DNA of 60,000 nt. It comes from Lineus longissimus. Lineage: Eukaryota; Nemertea; Pilidiophora; Heteronemertea; Lineidae. Below the pieces are notes generated by a model. The model did no database searches, was not told where the DNA came from, and saw nothing but the letters and a program-made list of their open reading frames with translations. How positions within the stretch are numbered: the first letter of the stretch is position 1; each line of letters starts with the position of its first letter. Shown here one piece after another: positions 23,285 to 33,840 of the stretch. Made by a program: the position numbers and the translations under genes. Location: the NCBI RefSeq assembly GCF_910592395.1, contig NC_088314.1, forward strand, positions 18,684,070 to 18,744,069, read 5' to 3'.

Positions 23285-23560
23285 GGAAAGCAGTTCCTGA
23301 TAGGACATTGTAGGTTCGATCTCAGGGAGAACCTAGGATTATATCTCAGGATGAAGCAGCATGGTTTTCAAGGAACTGAAATTCCTGGTGCTTTTTTTGG
23401 TGAGATGTTAAATAGAGGTTTCTTGTATCTGGGGCCTCATATCATATGCCAGGTCAAGCCAGTGAGAAACATTCGTGACGGACTCTACCTCTGGCCAAAG
23501 ACCAAGTCACTAGGCCAATAGACCCAACTGGCACCATGTTGGCCAGTAAAAATGCTCATC
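23285..23560 (+). mobile_element. SINE-like dispersed repeat (related to 58885-59140)
   Basis: Shares in order GGGAGAACC(C/T)AGGATT, a CTGGATGA/CAGGATGA word, GGNTTTCAAGGAACT and AAATTCCTGG with 58885-59140, where an A-box-like TAGCCTAGTGGTT precedes it. Here a GGTTCGATCTC B-box-like word lies at about 23311. The pair identifies a dispersed tRNA-derived repeat. Limits are approximate. Confidence 0.55.
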
Positions 23561-24331
23561 TCACCTTGGACTGAGGAGGAATACTCCCTGGAGACTATCA
23601 CATTCAAGTGCTGAGCGAACACTGAAGAAGAAGAATCTGCACAGTTTCAAGCTCCAGAACAGACAAGCAAAACAGTACTTTTAAAGAAAGGAGACTGGAG
23701 ACAGGTGGATGCTGTCAATCAAATGGCATAGTACTCATCCTGACTGCCTATAAACGCCTTGCCACATGGGCAAAGATCTCAACCCCACAGCCTCTAAACA
23801 GGTGAGAGCCACAGGGGCACCCATTTAGTCCACACTCAACAACAATAAAAGTAGTTCGAGCAGACAATGCATGAAGATGCTCTTGGTACAAGTGCGTGAC
23901 GGCTATTCTTGGAACATATCAATTCTGAAATGGATATTCCTTCCCAGTTGGAACACTTTTTAAGAAAATCATTTTTAAACAACCACGCTCATAAAAACAA
24001 TGACTGTAATATTTTCTTTCAATTAGTGCTTATTACAAAGACGTTCAGGTACAGTAATTATGCGTGTTGAAGTGCATAGGCCAAAATTGTAAAATGCTTC
24101 TTTTAACACTGATTTTTCTGTCTGAGTGAGATGCAAGGAATGCCGACGCATACTTCCCATCATTCACAGGTCATCATCACCATAAGTGCCGAAACGATTG
24201 AACGAAGAAGTAATAAACGAAATGCTAGTTCAGCTACTTTTCTTAAAGAACATCTGACCCACAAATCTGTAGCTGCAGACAACATTCAGTAGTGGTATGA
24301 CTATCTTTTCTTTCTAGTTGGTGAGATGAAG
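23561..24331. other. Non-coding sequence, nothing recognised
   Basis: No frame of interest or repeat structure. GAGGAATACTCCCTGGAGA at about 23577 is echoed in reverse complement near 39780 (TCTCCAGGGAGTATTCCTCC), probably parts of one dispersed repeat family. Confidence 0.35.
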
Positions 24332-24514
24332 TACAGTGGAACCTCCCTTAGCGGACACCTCTCTATCAAGGACAACCTCTCTATTAAGGACAGTAGTTTC
24401 GATCCCAAATTGGTTGTTTCCATTGAATTCGTCCTCTCTAATCAGGACACCTCTCTATTAAGGACAGCATTTGTCAGTCCAGAGGGTGTCCTTAATAGAG
24501 AGGTTCTACTGTAT
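24332..24514 (-). mobile_element. Pogo/Tigger-like MITE, full length
   Basis: It runs from TACAGTGGAACCTCCCTTAG to AATAGAGAGGTTCTACTGTA, the reverse orientation of the copy at 30050. TA is present at both ends, consistent with a TA target duplication. Confidence 0.88.
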
Positions 24515-25179
24515 AGTATTTAGACACACAAAAGACTGAAGAAAAGGCAGATGGCAGGATTGCTTGGTATACAGAGTAATTCCTGCCTACACCAACTAAT
24601 GTATCCAATTTCGTATTGCTGAAGCAGAACCTGCCACAATTGAGAAAAATTATTGCTGGCAGGCGGCTGTAGTTATTTTGACACAGACTGTACCCTGATA
24701 TGAAATCGTTTAAGTTGTAGTGTAGTATGTGCAGCAACATTCAAGGAATGCGGGTTCTGGTAAGCATCTTCTGACAGTAAACATGAAACGATTGACAAGA
24801 ACCTTGTACATTTCATATGTAAAGTCGATGAAGTTGTTTTGACTCAGACTGTACCGATGAAATCAAGGAATGATCAAATTATTTTGACACAGACTGTACC
24901 TTGATATGAAATCGTACAAGTTGTAGTGTATAGTAACAACATTCAAGGAATGTGAGCTCTGGTAAGCAATCTTCTGACAGTAAACATGAGCAGATGAAAC
25001 CTTGTACATTTCATATATAAATTACACAAAAATGCACAAAAATTGCACTCAAGTTGGGCTGAATTGGACTAAACCACAGATCAGCAAAGTTATTTTTGAT
25101 AAGTGCAGCATACTTGCCACACATGATGTATTTCCCTTCCAAATAACCTTGGTAATTTTATATTACACATAATGTAACT
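24515..25179. other. Non-coding, contains a diverged direct duplication
   Basis: ATTTTGACACAGACTGTACC plus TGATATGAAATCGT occurs at about 24674 and again at about 24880. Both are followed by AGTTGTAGTGTA, CAACATTCAAGGAATG and TTCTGACAGTAAACATGA. The two blocks are about 205 bases apart and account for most of this interval. No gene. Confidence 0.55.
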
Positions 25180-25359
25180 ACAGTAGAACCTCTCTATTAA
25201 GGACACCCTTGATACTAACAAGTGCTGCTCATAATAGAGAGGTGTCCTGATAAGAGAGGTCAAATTGATTGGAAACAACCAATTTGAGCCAAAACTAGTG
25301 TCATTATTAGAGAGGTTGTCCTTAATAGAGAGGTGTCCGCTAAAGGAGGTTCCACTCTA
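25180..25359 (+). mobile_element. Pogo/Tigger-like MITE, full length
   Basis: Starts ACAGTAGAACCTCTCTATTA and ends GTCCGCTAAAGGAGGTTCCA then CTCTA, with the internal AGAGGTCAAATTGATTGGAA signature. Confidence 0.88.
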
Positions 25360-26369
25360 TTGGCTTTCTCACTTACAGACTGTACTAAACGGGTTTGAGT
25401 TTGGACACACAGATCGGATCATTTGAACTTACAAAGGTATTTGTTACGTTGTAACCTTGCTTGGAAGGATGCTCCTTCGTTTCAGCAGAATTTGGCCAAC
25501 ATGCGCCCACAAAACGGCATCAAATACCAAACAACATTAGCACTTCAGAAACAGCTGCAGAAAGATGCTTGGACAGTACACACTGACCTATACATCAGTC
25601 GGGTCTTTCCAAGTACAATGAGTAGCCTGTTGGAGCCCAAGCAGTTCCAGGGGCACCAAATCACTCACCCCAGCAGCTCAGTGCAAAAATTTGTATTTTT
25701 CCAAAAAGTCCGTTTATAGGGTCATCACACATTTTTGCGGCATTAGGGAGGTTGAGAACGGCGACTTATCAAGGCTCCTTATACGTATACGGATAGAACA
25801 CTGTACGAAATTTGTGTACATTTCCAGATCCGTGATAAGTCCCTGATCTCAACTTCTCTATTTTTTCTAAAACAGGAACCTTATAGCAACAGACTGAGTT
25901 GAGTAGCTGGAGAGCCCTTCGCCTAACAACAAAAAGATACAACACAACAGGTACTTGAGTAGGCAGTGACATTCGATGCTTTCACTGGCAAATTTACTCC
26001 GGCATACTTGTAAATTGTATGTTAGTCAGATAATCGACCTCCGGGAAGAAACACGCATTATCACTTTCTTGCCGGTGTTTTTTTTAAACGCCAATCTGTA
26101 GTGAAGGTACGAGGTACAGAATGGCAGAATACATGAGATGGTTTCCAAGAAGTAACTCAGAACCAGAAAATGTTTGTGCCTACTTATTTTTGCACGGTAT
26201 GTCCCCGGTAAACTTGTGTGACAGAGAGAGGGCCTTCTTCGTCAGCACAGGGTTGCCCGGTTTCCTCCTACAGTACAAATCTCACCTATACTGTCTAAAG
26301 AGTAGATAATGAGACAAGTTAGCTCTGATACTTTCGACTTAGTTTCGACGCCTGATTTGGAACCAGAAG
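25360..26369. other. Non-coding sequence, unsupported frames only
   Basis: A 98-codon frame at 25423-25719 has protein-like composition (for example NLAWKDAPSFQQNLANMRPQ) but lacks a good start, recognisable domain or partner exons. It could be an exon of an unknown gene or chance. Nothing else is notable. Confidence 0.3.
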
Positions 26370-26468
26370 AAGTGCCCTTGATGGAGAGTGTGTCCTTATT
26401 GGAGATGGTGTCCTTATTAGAGGGTATCCTTATAAGAAAGGTGTCCACTATAAGGAGGTTCCACTGTA
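26370..26468 (+). mobile_element. Pogo/Tigger-like MITE, decayed 3' half
   Basis: Several TCCTTATTNGAGNG words end in GTGTCCACTATAAGGAGGTT then CCACTGTA. The 5' half is missing. Confidence 0.6.
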
Positions 26469-26792
26469 ATTGACAAGCATACTCACATCATATTGTCATC
26501 AACCATGACAAAACGGCAAACAAAAAGTGCTAGTTCAGGGTGACTTTTTTAAAACAGGATGAACTTTAACATGTTTGAAAACAGGAAGGATATAGCAACT
26601 TCAGCTCTACTACTTTACTACACTTTCAAGTTGAAACTTCCAATAACACTTCTAATTAAACTCAGATCAATAATGAAATAATCTACCGGTACATCTGAGG
26701 ACGGAAACATATTCCTTAATGAATAACACCATTTTAAATGGTTTTTCCCTCCAAATTCCAAATTACTATTCTTTTTAAATTCCAAGAAACAC

Positions 26793-27410
26793 TTGATCCA
26801 AGGTTCAGCTCAAAGTGCAAACAAAGAAATCTACTTTGGGCCCAAACCAGCTCAAAGTGCAGATAAGGAAATCTACTTCGGGCCCAAACCAGCTCAGAGT
26901 GCAGACAAAGAAATCTACTTCGGGCCCAAACCAGCTCAGAGTGCAGACAAAGAAATCTACTTCGGGCCCAAACCAGCTCAAAGTGCAGACAAAGAAATCT
27001 ACTTCGGGCCCAAACCAGCTCAAAGTGCAGATAAGGAAATCTACTTCGGGCCCAAACCAGCTCAAAGTGCAGATAAGGAAATCTACTTTGGGCCCAAACC
27101 AGCTCAAAGTGCAGATAAGGAAATCTACTTTGGGCCCAAACCAGCTCAGAGTGCAGACAAAGAAATCTACTTCGGGCCCAAACCAGCTCAAAGTGCAGAT
27201 AAGGAAATCTACTTCGGGCCCAAACCAGCTCAAAGTGCATATAAGGAAATCTACTTTGGGCCCAAACCAGCTCAAAGTGCAGATAAGGAAATCTACTTCG
27301 GGCCCAAACCAGCTCAAAGTGCAGATAAGGAAATCAACTTTGGGCCCAAACCAGCTCAGAGTGCAGATAAGGAAATCTACTTTGGGCCCAAACCAGCGAA
27401 GTGCAGATGA
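26793..27410 (+). CDS. Possible repeat-protein exon over the 42-bp array
   Basis: The 205-codon frame is almost entirely the 14-residue repeat AQSADKEIYFGPKP. In-frame sequence continues left to an AG preceded by TTCTTTTTAAATTCC (about 26770-26786), which would serve as a weak acceptor. There is no ATG; the frame begins with TTG. Synonymous-only recurring variation is the sole sign of selection. All those changes are transitions spread by repeat homogenisation, so the sign is weak. No domain is known to me. It is more likely a non-coding minisatellite. Confidence 0.15.
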   Translation: MIQGSAQSANKEIYFGPKPAQSADKEIYFGPKPAQSADKEIYFGPKPAQSADKEIYFGPKPAQSADKEIYFGPKPAQSADKEIYFGPKPAQSADKEIYFGPKPAQSADKEIYFGPKPAQSADKEIYFGPKPAQSADKEIYFGPKPAQSAYKEIYFGPKPAQSADKEIYFGPKPAQSADKEINFGPKPAQSADKEIYFGPKPAKCR

Positions 27411-27558
27411 GGAAATCAACTTTGGTTCCAAACCAGCTCAAAGTGCAGGTAAGGAAATCTACTCTGGGCCCAAACCAGCTAAGTGCAGATAAGGAAATCA
27501 AATTGGGGGCCAGACCAGCTAAGTGCAGAATGATGATGAAATCAACTTGGGGCCCAAT
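26807..27558 (+). repeat. 42-bp minisatellite, 14 regular and ~4 degenerate copies
   Basis: Fourteen uninterrupted 42-base units (26807-27394) are followed by about four shortened or diverged ones. Because 42 is divisible by three, frames stay open on both strands. In the plus frame the unit reads AQSADKEIYFGPKP. The four recurrently variable positions among the 14 units (CAA/CAG, GAT/GAC, AAG/AAA, TTT/TTC) are all synonymous third positions in this one frame. Three singleton changes alter the residue (N in unit 1, Y in unit 11, N in unit 13). A stop occurs at about 27408, and the degenerate units are out of frame. Confidence 0.95.
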
Positions 27559-27559
27559 A

Positions 27560-28240
27560 GATTTTTGGAGATTTTTCCTCAGAAAATGATCAAGAGCTGA
27601 ATCATAAACTCTCAGAACGCACAGGAAGATAGCAAAGTTCAATAAATAATATCCATCATGCAATAATTACATGATCAGCTGAGCCATGGCATCAAACATC
27701 TCTTCTATTTAAGCTTGGGTATTTATTTCCTTACACCCAGTGTTTATGTTATCCTTTTTGCTAACAGTACCTGCTTTAGCTAAAGTGTTTATTTGCCTCC
27801 AGGCCAAGTTTGAGGCAATCCTAGCTACCATGGCCAATGCTATGCTAACCTGACAGCTTGGAAAAAAATCTGATCAATTTAGTGAGGGAAGTATAGACAA
27901 GTTATATATGATGCCTTGCTCAACCTTGCCCAAGGGTGCTCTATCATGTGTAACTGCAGTGTTGCACAATAGGCTAGGGGTCACCTGGGATAAGAATGGA
28001 ATGAATGAGCGCATTTTTGCAACAGATTTGTTGCACGTTTTTTTTCTGATCTGTTGCGAGTTAAGAGTTCAAAGGAAAACATAATGATTGCAAATAGTTA
28101 GGAAATTCACTTTGCACGTGTGGTAAAAAGTTACTCTTCCCCTCAGACATGGCCGACTTGTCATGAAGAGCGTCTGGTAGCTAGTAAGAGATAGAATATT
28201 GCATTGAGAGCTGAGTGTGAACTAAGACATTATTAGCGCT
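27560..28240. other. Non-coding sequence, nothing recognised
   Basis: No frame, repeat or hairpin I can support. Confidence 0.4.
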
Positions 28241-28284
28241 ATAAACAGTATTGGGATTGACATGTAAGTAGGAGAAAACTGGAG

Positions 28285-28425
28285 ACCCCGGAGGAAACGT
28301 ACGCTGTCGAAGAGAGTCATCCTCTCTATCACATGAGTGTGCCGGGACCGACCGAGAATTGAACCTGGGACATCAGAGGTGACAGGCCCTGATGGTTCCA
28401 CTGCGCCATTCCGACAGCCCTATTA
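28285..28425 (-). mobile_element. tRNA-derived SINE fragment
   Basis: On the minus strand TGGCGCAGTGG (A box, about 28407-28397) is followed by GGTTCAATTCTCGG (B box, about 28367-28354). Spacing is tRNA-like. The 5' end GGGCTGTCGGAATGGCGCAG has no complementary acceptor stem, which argues against a functional tRNA. Confidence 0.6.
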
Positions 28426-28439
28426 AGAGACGTCAGTTT

Positions 28440-28665
28440 CAGGGTCAGGATGCTTTAGTATATGCTGGGGACATTACTTCTGACCATTAGTGTACAACAA
28501 CAAAGGTGTGTGCAGCTGATCTCTGCTTTGGTACATGCTAGATATAAGTTACTTCTGGGCGCTACTGTACAAAACCAAGGTGTGTGCAGCAGCTGCTGAT
28601 CTCTGCTTTGGTGCGTGCTAGAAATGTTACTTCTGGCCAGCACTGTATTTAATCAAGGTGTGCTC
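28440..28665 (+). repeat. Degenerate tandem repeat, ~75-78-bp unit, 2.5 copies
   Basis: AAGGTGTGTGCAGC, TGATCTCTGCTTTGGT and GTTACTTCTGGNC recur at about 28503, 28577 and (partly) 28654. It underlies the minus-strand frame at 28455-28643. Confidence 0.75.
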
Positions 28666-28984
28666 CTCTCTACCTTATCTTAGCTTCAATTTCTAATCAG
28701 AAGGCGCAAACAGCCAGCGTGGAAGTAATTATTCGGTTAATTATGCCTGATTACTCATTAACAAGGCTTAGAACTTATGAAAGAATTGCAAATATACATG
28801 CCAATGGAGTCAGGGGTTCACTAAGATTATCAGACGAAGTATCATTGAATAAGATGTTATGTTGGAGAGAGATTGAGAAATGTATTGAATATGGGAAATA
28901 TGTCGACCGACCATAGTTCAAAGTGAGACTGTGTTCATCGCAGAATTTGTCTGGGATTCCTATGGAGCAGTTACTTCATCTATC

Positions 28985-29095
28985 TATCCGGCAGAGGCAA
29001 CCCGTTTGAAAAGGTGACCAGACTGGATTTTGAACCCATTGCCCTTAGACTGTGAGTCAGACGACTGGAAACCGTGCCATCGATGTGCTTCTCAT
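28985..29095 (-). mobile_element. Possible tRNA-derived SINE or tRNA pseudogene
   Basis: The reverse complement reads GATGGCACGGTTTCCAGTCG, then ACTCACAGTCTAAGGGCAAT and GGGTTCAAAATCC, an order like A box, anticodon arm and B box. The arms do not pair well enough to call a tRNA gene. Confidence 0.35.
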
Positions 29096-29099
29096 TGAT

Positions 29100-30049
29100 G
29101 AGTTGTTTTATGATTTGCTTTCAGGGGTGCATTTCTCATCATAGTTCCTGGGGCGTTCCGAAATTTCATTGTCAATTTTAAAGATTTTCATGAAAAGGGG
29201 GGCGGGGGCGTCAGAAGGAAGGAGGGGTACACTGAAAAAGTTGCCATGAATCGGTCATCAAATACTAAGTAAGTATACATACATACCACACCAATGAGGC
29301 TATCCTTAATTTTGAATTCTATCCTTTCTCGATATCACCTATCCAAAAAAAAAACAGAAGCTAGTTTTTCACGTTATCCACACGACCATCCAGGCAGGGA
29401 ATTCTAATGCACTGAGATTCCAACGTGGTTACCAGAGAGACTCTCAATCATAAAATATATGCATCATATCCAATTGGACGAAATATACCAGTTAAACAAT
29501 TCACACATGACCTAAATAAGTCATAAAACTAAACACAGTGGTAGCAGACACATCTCTTGATAATTATCTGCAATTACTCCGAATAAAATTGCCCATTCTA
29601 TATATTTCATACGCTTGTCTGAACATGTTGGTAAGTCTGTCAAAAACAGGGATGGGTAAATCATAATTTTATAACGATGCACTTTCATCACGGCTTACGA
29701 ATTCAATTTTGAAATGCGGGCAGGCGAGGGTACAACTGAAAGGAGATCATGCGATTTTAATTGCAAGTTGCAGCAACAGTTATTGCTGGTTTGCGTGGAG
29801 CTTGATCTACCACGAATCAAATCTGAGGTAAGCGCTCGCTGCTGTACCTTATACCGAAATTCATCACTCTTACAAAGAAAACGGAGAAAGTCTGATTATT
29901 CTGACGAATTCGCTGCATTGAATTCGAATAATGGACCCAACAACCAACGGAAATGAGGCTAGTTTTCGTCAACAAATTATAGCAATCAATGAATGAGCGT
30001 CACATATTTATGACATATTCGTTGTAATACACATACTGTATTATGCATG
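29100..30049. other. Non-coding; short dispersed repeat near 29120-29230
   Basis: TTCTCATC, GTTCCTGG and GTCAATTT...TTTCATGAAA at 29128-29199 recur diverged at about 45610-45680. A frame from ATG at 29714 reaches a strong donor (GAG then GTAAGC at about 29827) and could be a short first exon of an unseen gene. Nothing else supports it. Confidence 0.35.
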
Positions 30050-30231
30050 TACAGTAGAACCTCTCTATTGAGGACACCCTCGCGACTGACAAGTGCTGTC
30101 CTTAATAGAGAGGTGTCCTGATAAGAGAGATCAAATTGAATGGAAACAACTAACTTGGGACCAAACCTAGTGTCCTTAATTGAGAGGTTGTCCTTAATAG
30201 AGAGGTGTCCGCTAAGGGAGGTTTCACTGCA
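30050..30231 (+). mobile_element. Pogo/Tigger-like MITE, full length (type copy)
   Basis: 182 bases from TACAGTAGAACCTCTCTATT to GGGAGGTTTCACTGCA. The left end CTCTCTATTGAGGAC is repeated inverted about 40 bases inside as GTCCTTAATAGAGAG, then twice more near the right end. The ends CAGT...ACTG with flanking TA match the Tc1/mariner-pogo pattern. No transposase, so non-autonomous. Confidence 0.9.
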
Positions 30232-30717
30232 TTAGTTCTCCTTGTAATGTAATTTAACCGCTTTTTTGAATATTTGAGGAAACTTAATACAGAGGTGAGC
30301 AAATTGGACTTTGGTCTGCTTTACACATAGATCGGACATGACCTATTAGGGTGCTGTCATAAGTGGCCAGTTTTCAGTTATCCTGGTCCAGTCACGTCTG
30401 GCTGAGCCAGGGGTTTACACCAATGATAAGGTTATCTCCAACAAACATACAAAGTAATTCCCCATCAGGCTGTTTCCTGCGATAGGTCCTGAACAAATGG
30501 AAAAATCAACGGAACTGTGCTAAAAATGGCTACAGGAGATTTTGGAATAAAGCCTATTTGCATTTTTTACCAAATCTCTCCCACCTTCCGAAGATATTGT
30601 GCTTACAGTATCAAATCAGGGGCAAATAACCTCATCAGAATGTCAAACAGCCAACTGTTATTTTAGACTACTGGTGGTGCAATGAAGCTGGAAGACAATT
30701 AGGCCAATTAAATTATA

Positions 30718-30882
30718 CTCTAGAACCTCTCTATTAAGGACACCCTCTGGATGGACTAATGCCGTTCCCTGATTAGCGAGGTCAAATTGAATGGAAACAA
30801 CTAATTTTGGATCGAAACTAATGTCCTCAATAGAGAGGTTGTCCTTAATAGAGAGGTGTCTGCTAAGGGAAGTTCCATTGTA
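30718..30882 (+). mobile_element. Pogo/Tigger-like MITE, slightly shortened
   Basis: From TCTAGAACCTCTCTATTAAG to GCTAAGGGAAGTTCCATTGT. The inner GTCCTTAATAGAGAG of the left half is deleted relative to the type copy. Confidence 0.85.
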
Positions 30883-30983
30883 CTTTGAGGACCATCCTCA
30901 AATAATGTAATGATTTAGGGAAGGAAGTCACCAATGTGTCATGATAAATGTCAGATAAAATTATCCTGTTGTTTTAAGCAAAT

Positions 30984-31180
30984 TACAGTAGAACCTCTCT
31001 AAGGACACCCTCGGGACTGACAAATGCTGTCCTTAATAGAGAGGTGTCCTGATTAGGGATGTCAAATTGAATGAAAACAGCCAATTTGGGACCAGAACTA
31101 GTATCCTTAATCGAGGGGTTGTCCTTGATAGAGAGGTTGTCCTTGATAGAGAGGTGTCCGCTAAGGGAGGTTCCACTGTA
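30984..31180 (+). mobile_element. Pogo/Tigger-like MITE with an extra internal motif
   Basis: Full-length copy in which the right-hand word TTGTCCTTGATAGAGAGG is present once more than in the type copy (three consecutive units at about 31119-31155), while the left terminal region is 4 bases short. Confidence 0.88.
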
Positions 31181-32905
31181 GTTTGGCCAATTTCATCAGA
31201 TAGGCTGTAGGTTTCTAACAAGAAGGAACTTTGTGTATCCCTTTCCAGACCCTGATGGAAGAATCTTGAAGTCGAGCCCTCAAAGACAAAGTCGTCATTC
31301 TACTAGACAGGGATGAGGCAGTGCTTATGCAGAGCTGAAAAACTTAAATATTTTCCATGTTAATATGTTGCCCTTTGAACCGCCCTTGAAAAAACCCTGC
31401 AAACAAATACAGTTTACTAAGACTGTCCATAGCCTTAGTAAAGGTGGATGTCCCCAGGAAATGGATGTCCCAAGGTGGTGCTCCAATTTGGGAGGACAGG
31501 ATTCCTTATATTCCCAGGAGAAATTGTCCTCACTCATATTATTTGTGACATTGTCTTCACTTCACAACTCAGAGGAGACTGTCCTCACTCTGGAGTTGTC
31601 TCAAGACCTGGAGGAGCTGGCATGTGATTCCTTGGCTGTATTTTGCAGCAAGTCACTCTCACAGGCTGTAAACCTGCTAAAAAACGCCGAGAAATTACAA
31701 ACAAAGGCCAAGCATAGAGACTACTCCTGGCTCGTGTAAGGAGTCTGCCATGAAAGATCTGGTTCAAATCAGGTTTGTTTAGCCTCCGTTGCTCTCACCT
31801 TGGATGCTGTGAGGGTCAGATCAGAATCATGGGAACTTACTCAACTGCGCAGGAACGCTTTGATTCAGATCGATCAGGCGGTCCAGCAAAAGCAGTGTAT
31901 TGCTCTTAGAGGAAAGGAGGGGGGTACCTGTTCCGACTTCACGTTATCAAAAGGCTGCATCCTCCAAGGTGGAGCACAACCTTGGGTGATCCATTTTAGT
32001 CAACACAGAGGACAGTCTCATCTGGTTTTTTTCCCCAAACATAGGGAGAGCTCAAGGTGGAGGGGAGGAGGACATCAGTTTAGGGTGTTCCGAGAGAAGT
32101 GCTCCGGCCAACCAGGGCATGCCATTGGACATACATACCATGGGTGATATGAATAAACACTAGCAATTGCTTTTACTGAAAACCCCATGTACATTTACAC
32201 TAGGCCTTTCTGTACAAAACTGAAGTAAAATCATTTACTAGTCTTTATTCATATCACCCACAGTTGTCTAACACGTCCCAGAGCTTATAAAAAGAAGCAC
32301 AATATTGTTGATGAAGACATGATGAGAAAATAGAGTGACGATGATTATATTATTACCTATCGACTTTAAGGCTGTCTGAGGTCGTTTCATGGAGTCAACA
32401 TAATTTCAAGGCCAGGCTTCATCTCAAGTCTTAACAACATTAAGGCTGTCACCCTATTCAAAACAGACTTTACTGGCTTCAAGTTCACCTGAATTCGGAC
32501 AGGCACAAGGTCACCAGGACTATAAACTCACTGCTGACACAACAAGCAGGGAATCAACACCCAAAGGGAGTGGGGAAGTAGAGAGTCTACCATTTTCCCA
32601 CGGAAAATCCCAGCAGACTTTGATATAAATCCACCATATCTACTGTTTATATTTCACTGTGAACATCAGTATATTTCTGTATCAACATACTTTAACAGCA
32701 TACCTCTCAAACTAACCCCTTAATTAGCCGAGGTGGATCTTAGATACAGGTGCAAGATTAGAATTTCTAGTCTAACAGCATCATCAACAGATGGCATCCA
32801 TCAAATATATGATTCAGACCCAGTTATATGCCAATTAATTAACACTTTCAGACCCATCAGTACAATAATTTTAGAATTCCTTCTCAGCCAACAACTTGAT
32901 CAGGA
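31181..32905. other. Non-coding sequence, unsupported frames
   Basis: Frames at 31365-31739 (124 codons, + strand, TTG start) and 31800-32147 have no recognisable domain. Short related words (AAGGTGGTGCTCCAA near 31473 and AAGGTGGAGCACAACCTTGG near 31966) suggest a decayed repeat. No gene is claimed. Confidence 0.35.
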
Positions 32906-32909
32906 GAAA

Positions 32910-33150
32910 ATGTGTTGTGTACTGCCTCTTCCCTCAAAACAATTTGAGGAGGGCAAATCTTTGGTTCTTCTTTCTTTCCTCCAGTGTTTTCCATCCGATA
33001 TCTTTTTGGAGCTGGGACACACTCTGGATTCTACTGAGTTGTTAGCGACTCCTTAGGACCCTGTCTAGATTGCCGACGTTCTTCTGGAGGTAGGGGTCCC
33101 ATATGGCTCCACAATACTCCGCAATGGATCTTGACATTGCTTTGTATCGT
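32910..33150 (-). mobile_element. Decayed LINE reverse-transcriptase C-terminal remnant
   Basis: The minus strand from about 33149 reads RYKAMSRSIAEYCGAIWDPY then LQKNVGNLDRVLRSR, a stop, then SVSQLQKDIGWKTLEERK. This matches the layout of the thumb region of CR1/L2/Jockey-type LINE reverse transcriptases: an 'L.R..LEY...VWDPY' box, a helix, then 'S...ML..L.W..LEERR'. An in-frame stop and loss of the intervening 'RRAARF' segment show it is inactive. A pogo-like MITE abuts it at 33157. Confidence 0.7.
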
Positions 33151-33156
33151 CAGATA

Positions 33157-33338
33157 TACAGTAGAACCTCTCTATTAAGGACACCTTCAGGACTGACACG
33201 TGCTGTCCTTTATAGAGAGGTGTCCTTCATAGAGAGGTCAAATTGAATGGAAACAACCAATTTGGGAATAAAACTAGTGTCCTTAATAGAGAGGTTGTTG
33301 TTAATAGAGAGGTGTCTGCTAAAAGAGGTTCCACTTTA
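33157..33338 (+). mobile_element. Pogo/Tigger-like MITE, full length
   Basis: From TACAGTAGAACCTCTCTATT to AAAAGAGGTTCCACTTTA, with all internal motifs. Confidence 0.9.
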
Positions 33339-33840
33339 CTCATGCTGACCACCTCAGAAGGTTGTCTTTTCTCACCACAAAATACGATAATTGAGTTTCT
33401 CAGCTAAAATGAGTAATTCTCGCTTTTCACTAGAGAACTAATGTCCCACATCCGACAATAAATTCACCCACATTTCATCTTATGCAATAATTTAACAACT
33501 CTAATAACCAACACAATTATTTCTAATTTGGAGGAAATTATTATTATATGTGCAGAGAGGACTACAATTAGGCATTGATGCGCTGGCCATCATTTTGAAA
33601 CTACAACCTATTTTCTGATTATTATTTCTATTAGAATAGAATAGGAGATGGATAGTGTCTCAATTACAGAATTATTTAGTCTGAAATGGAGCACTCTTTG
33701 TTAACCCTTTGGTTTCATCAGTCGCATTCATTCTCTTCGTTGGGTTGCGTATCCATAGACTGTCCACTTGTGGCATTCAAAACACAAAAAAAACTTTGTT
33801 TGCCTTACTGAACATTCCCAATGGTTGTACCAAAAATATA
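33339..33840. other. Non-coding, AT-rich, nothing recognised
   Basis: No frame or repeat of note apart from AT-rich stretches around 33530-33650. Confidence 0.4.

Noticed and set aside
25423-25719. 98-codon protein-like frame
   Set aside because: Composition looks plausible, but there is no ATG, known domain or partner exon; kept only as an unsupported candidate.
26807-27558. CRISPR-like array
   Set aside because: Units are contiguous without unique spacers, and the genome is eukaryotic.
26734-27663. Long minus-strand and second plus-frame ORFs across the 42-bp array
   Set aside because: They exist only because the unit length is a multiple of three. Variation in these frames is not confined to silent sites, and no start or splice context supports them.
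18380-29095. tRNA genes at 18394-18452, 28354-28407 and 28985-29095
   Set aside because: Box A and B words are present, but acceptor and other stems do not pair; they fit SINE heads or tRNA pseudogenes better.
31365-32147. Two sizeable plus-strand frames (124 and 115 codons)
   Set aside because: No recognisable motif, TTG start for the first, and no compatible splice sites linking them; composition alone does not justify a gene.
32733-33056. 107-codon plus-strand frame
   Set aside because: Its right part is antisense to a recognisable LINE reverse-transcriptase remnant, so the plus frame is a shadow.
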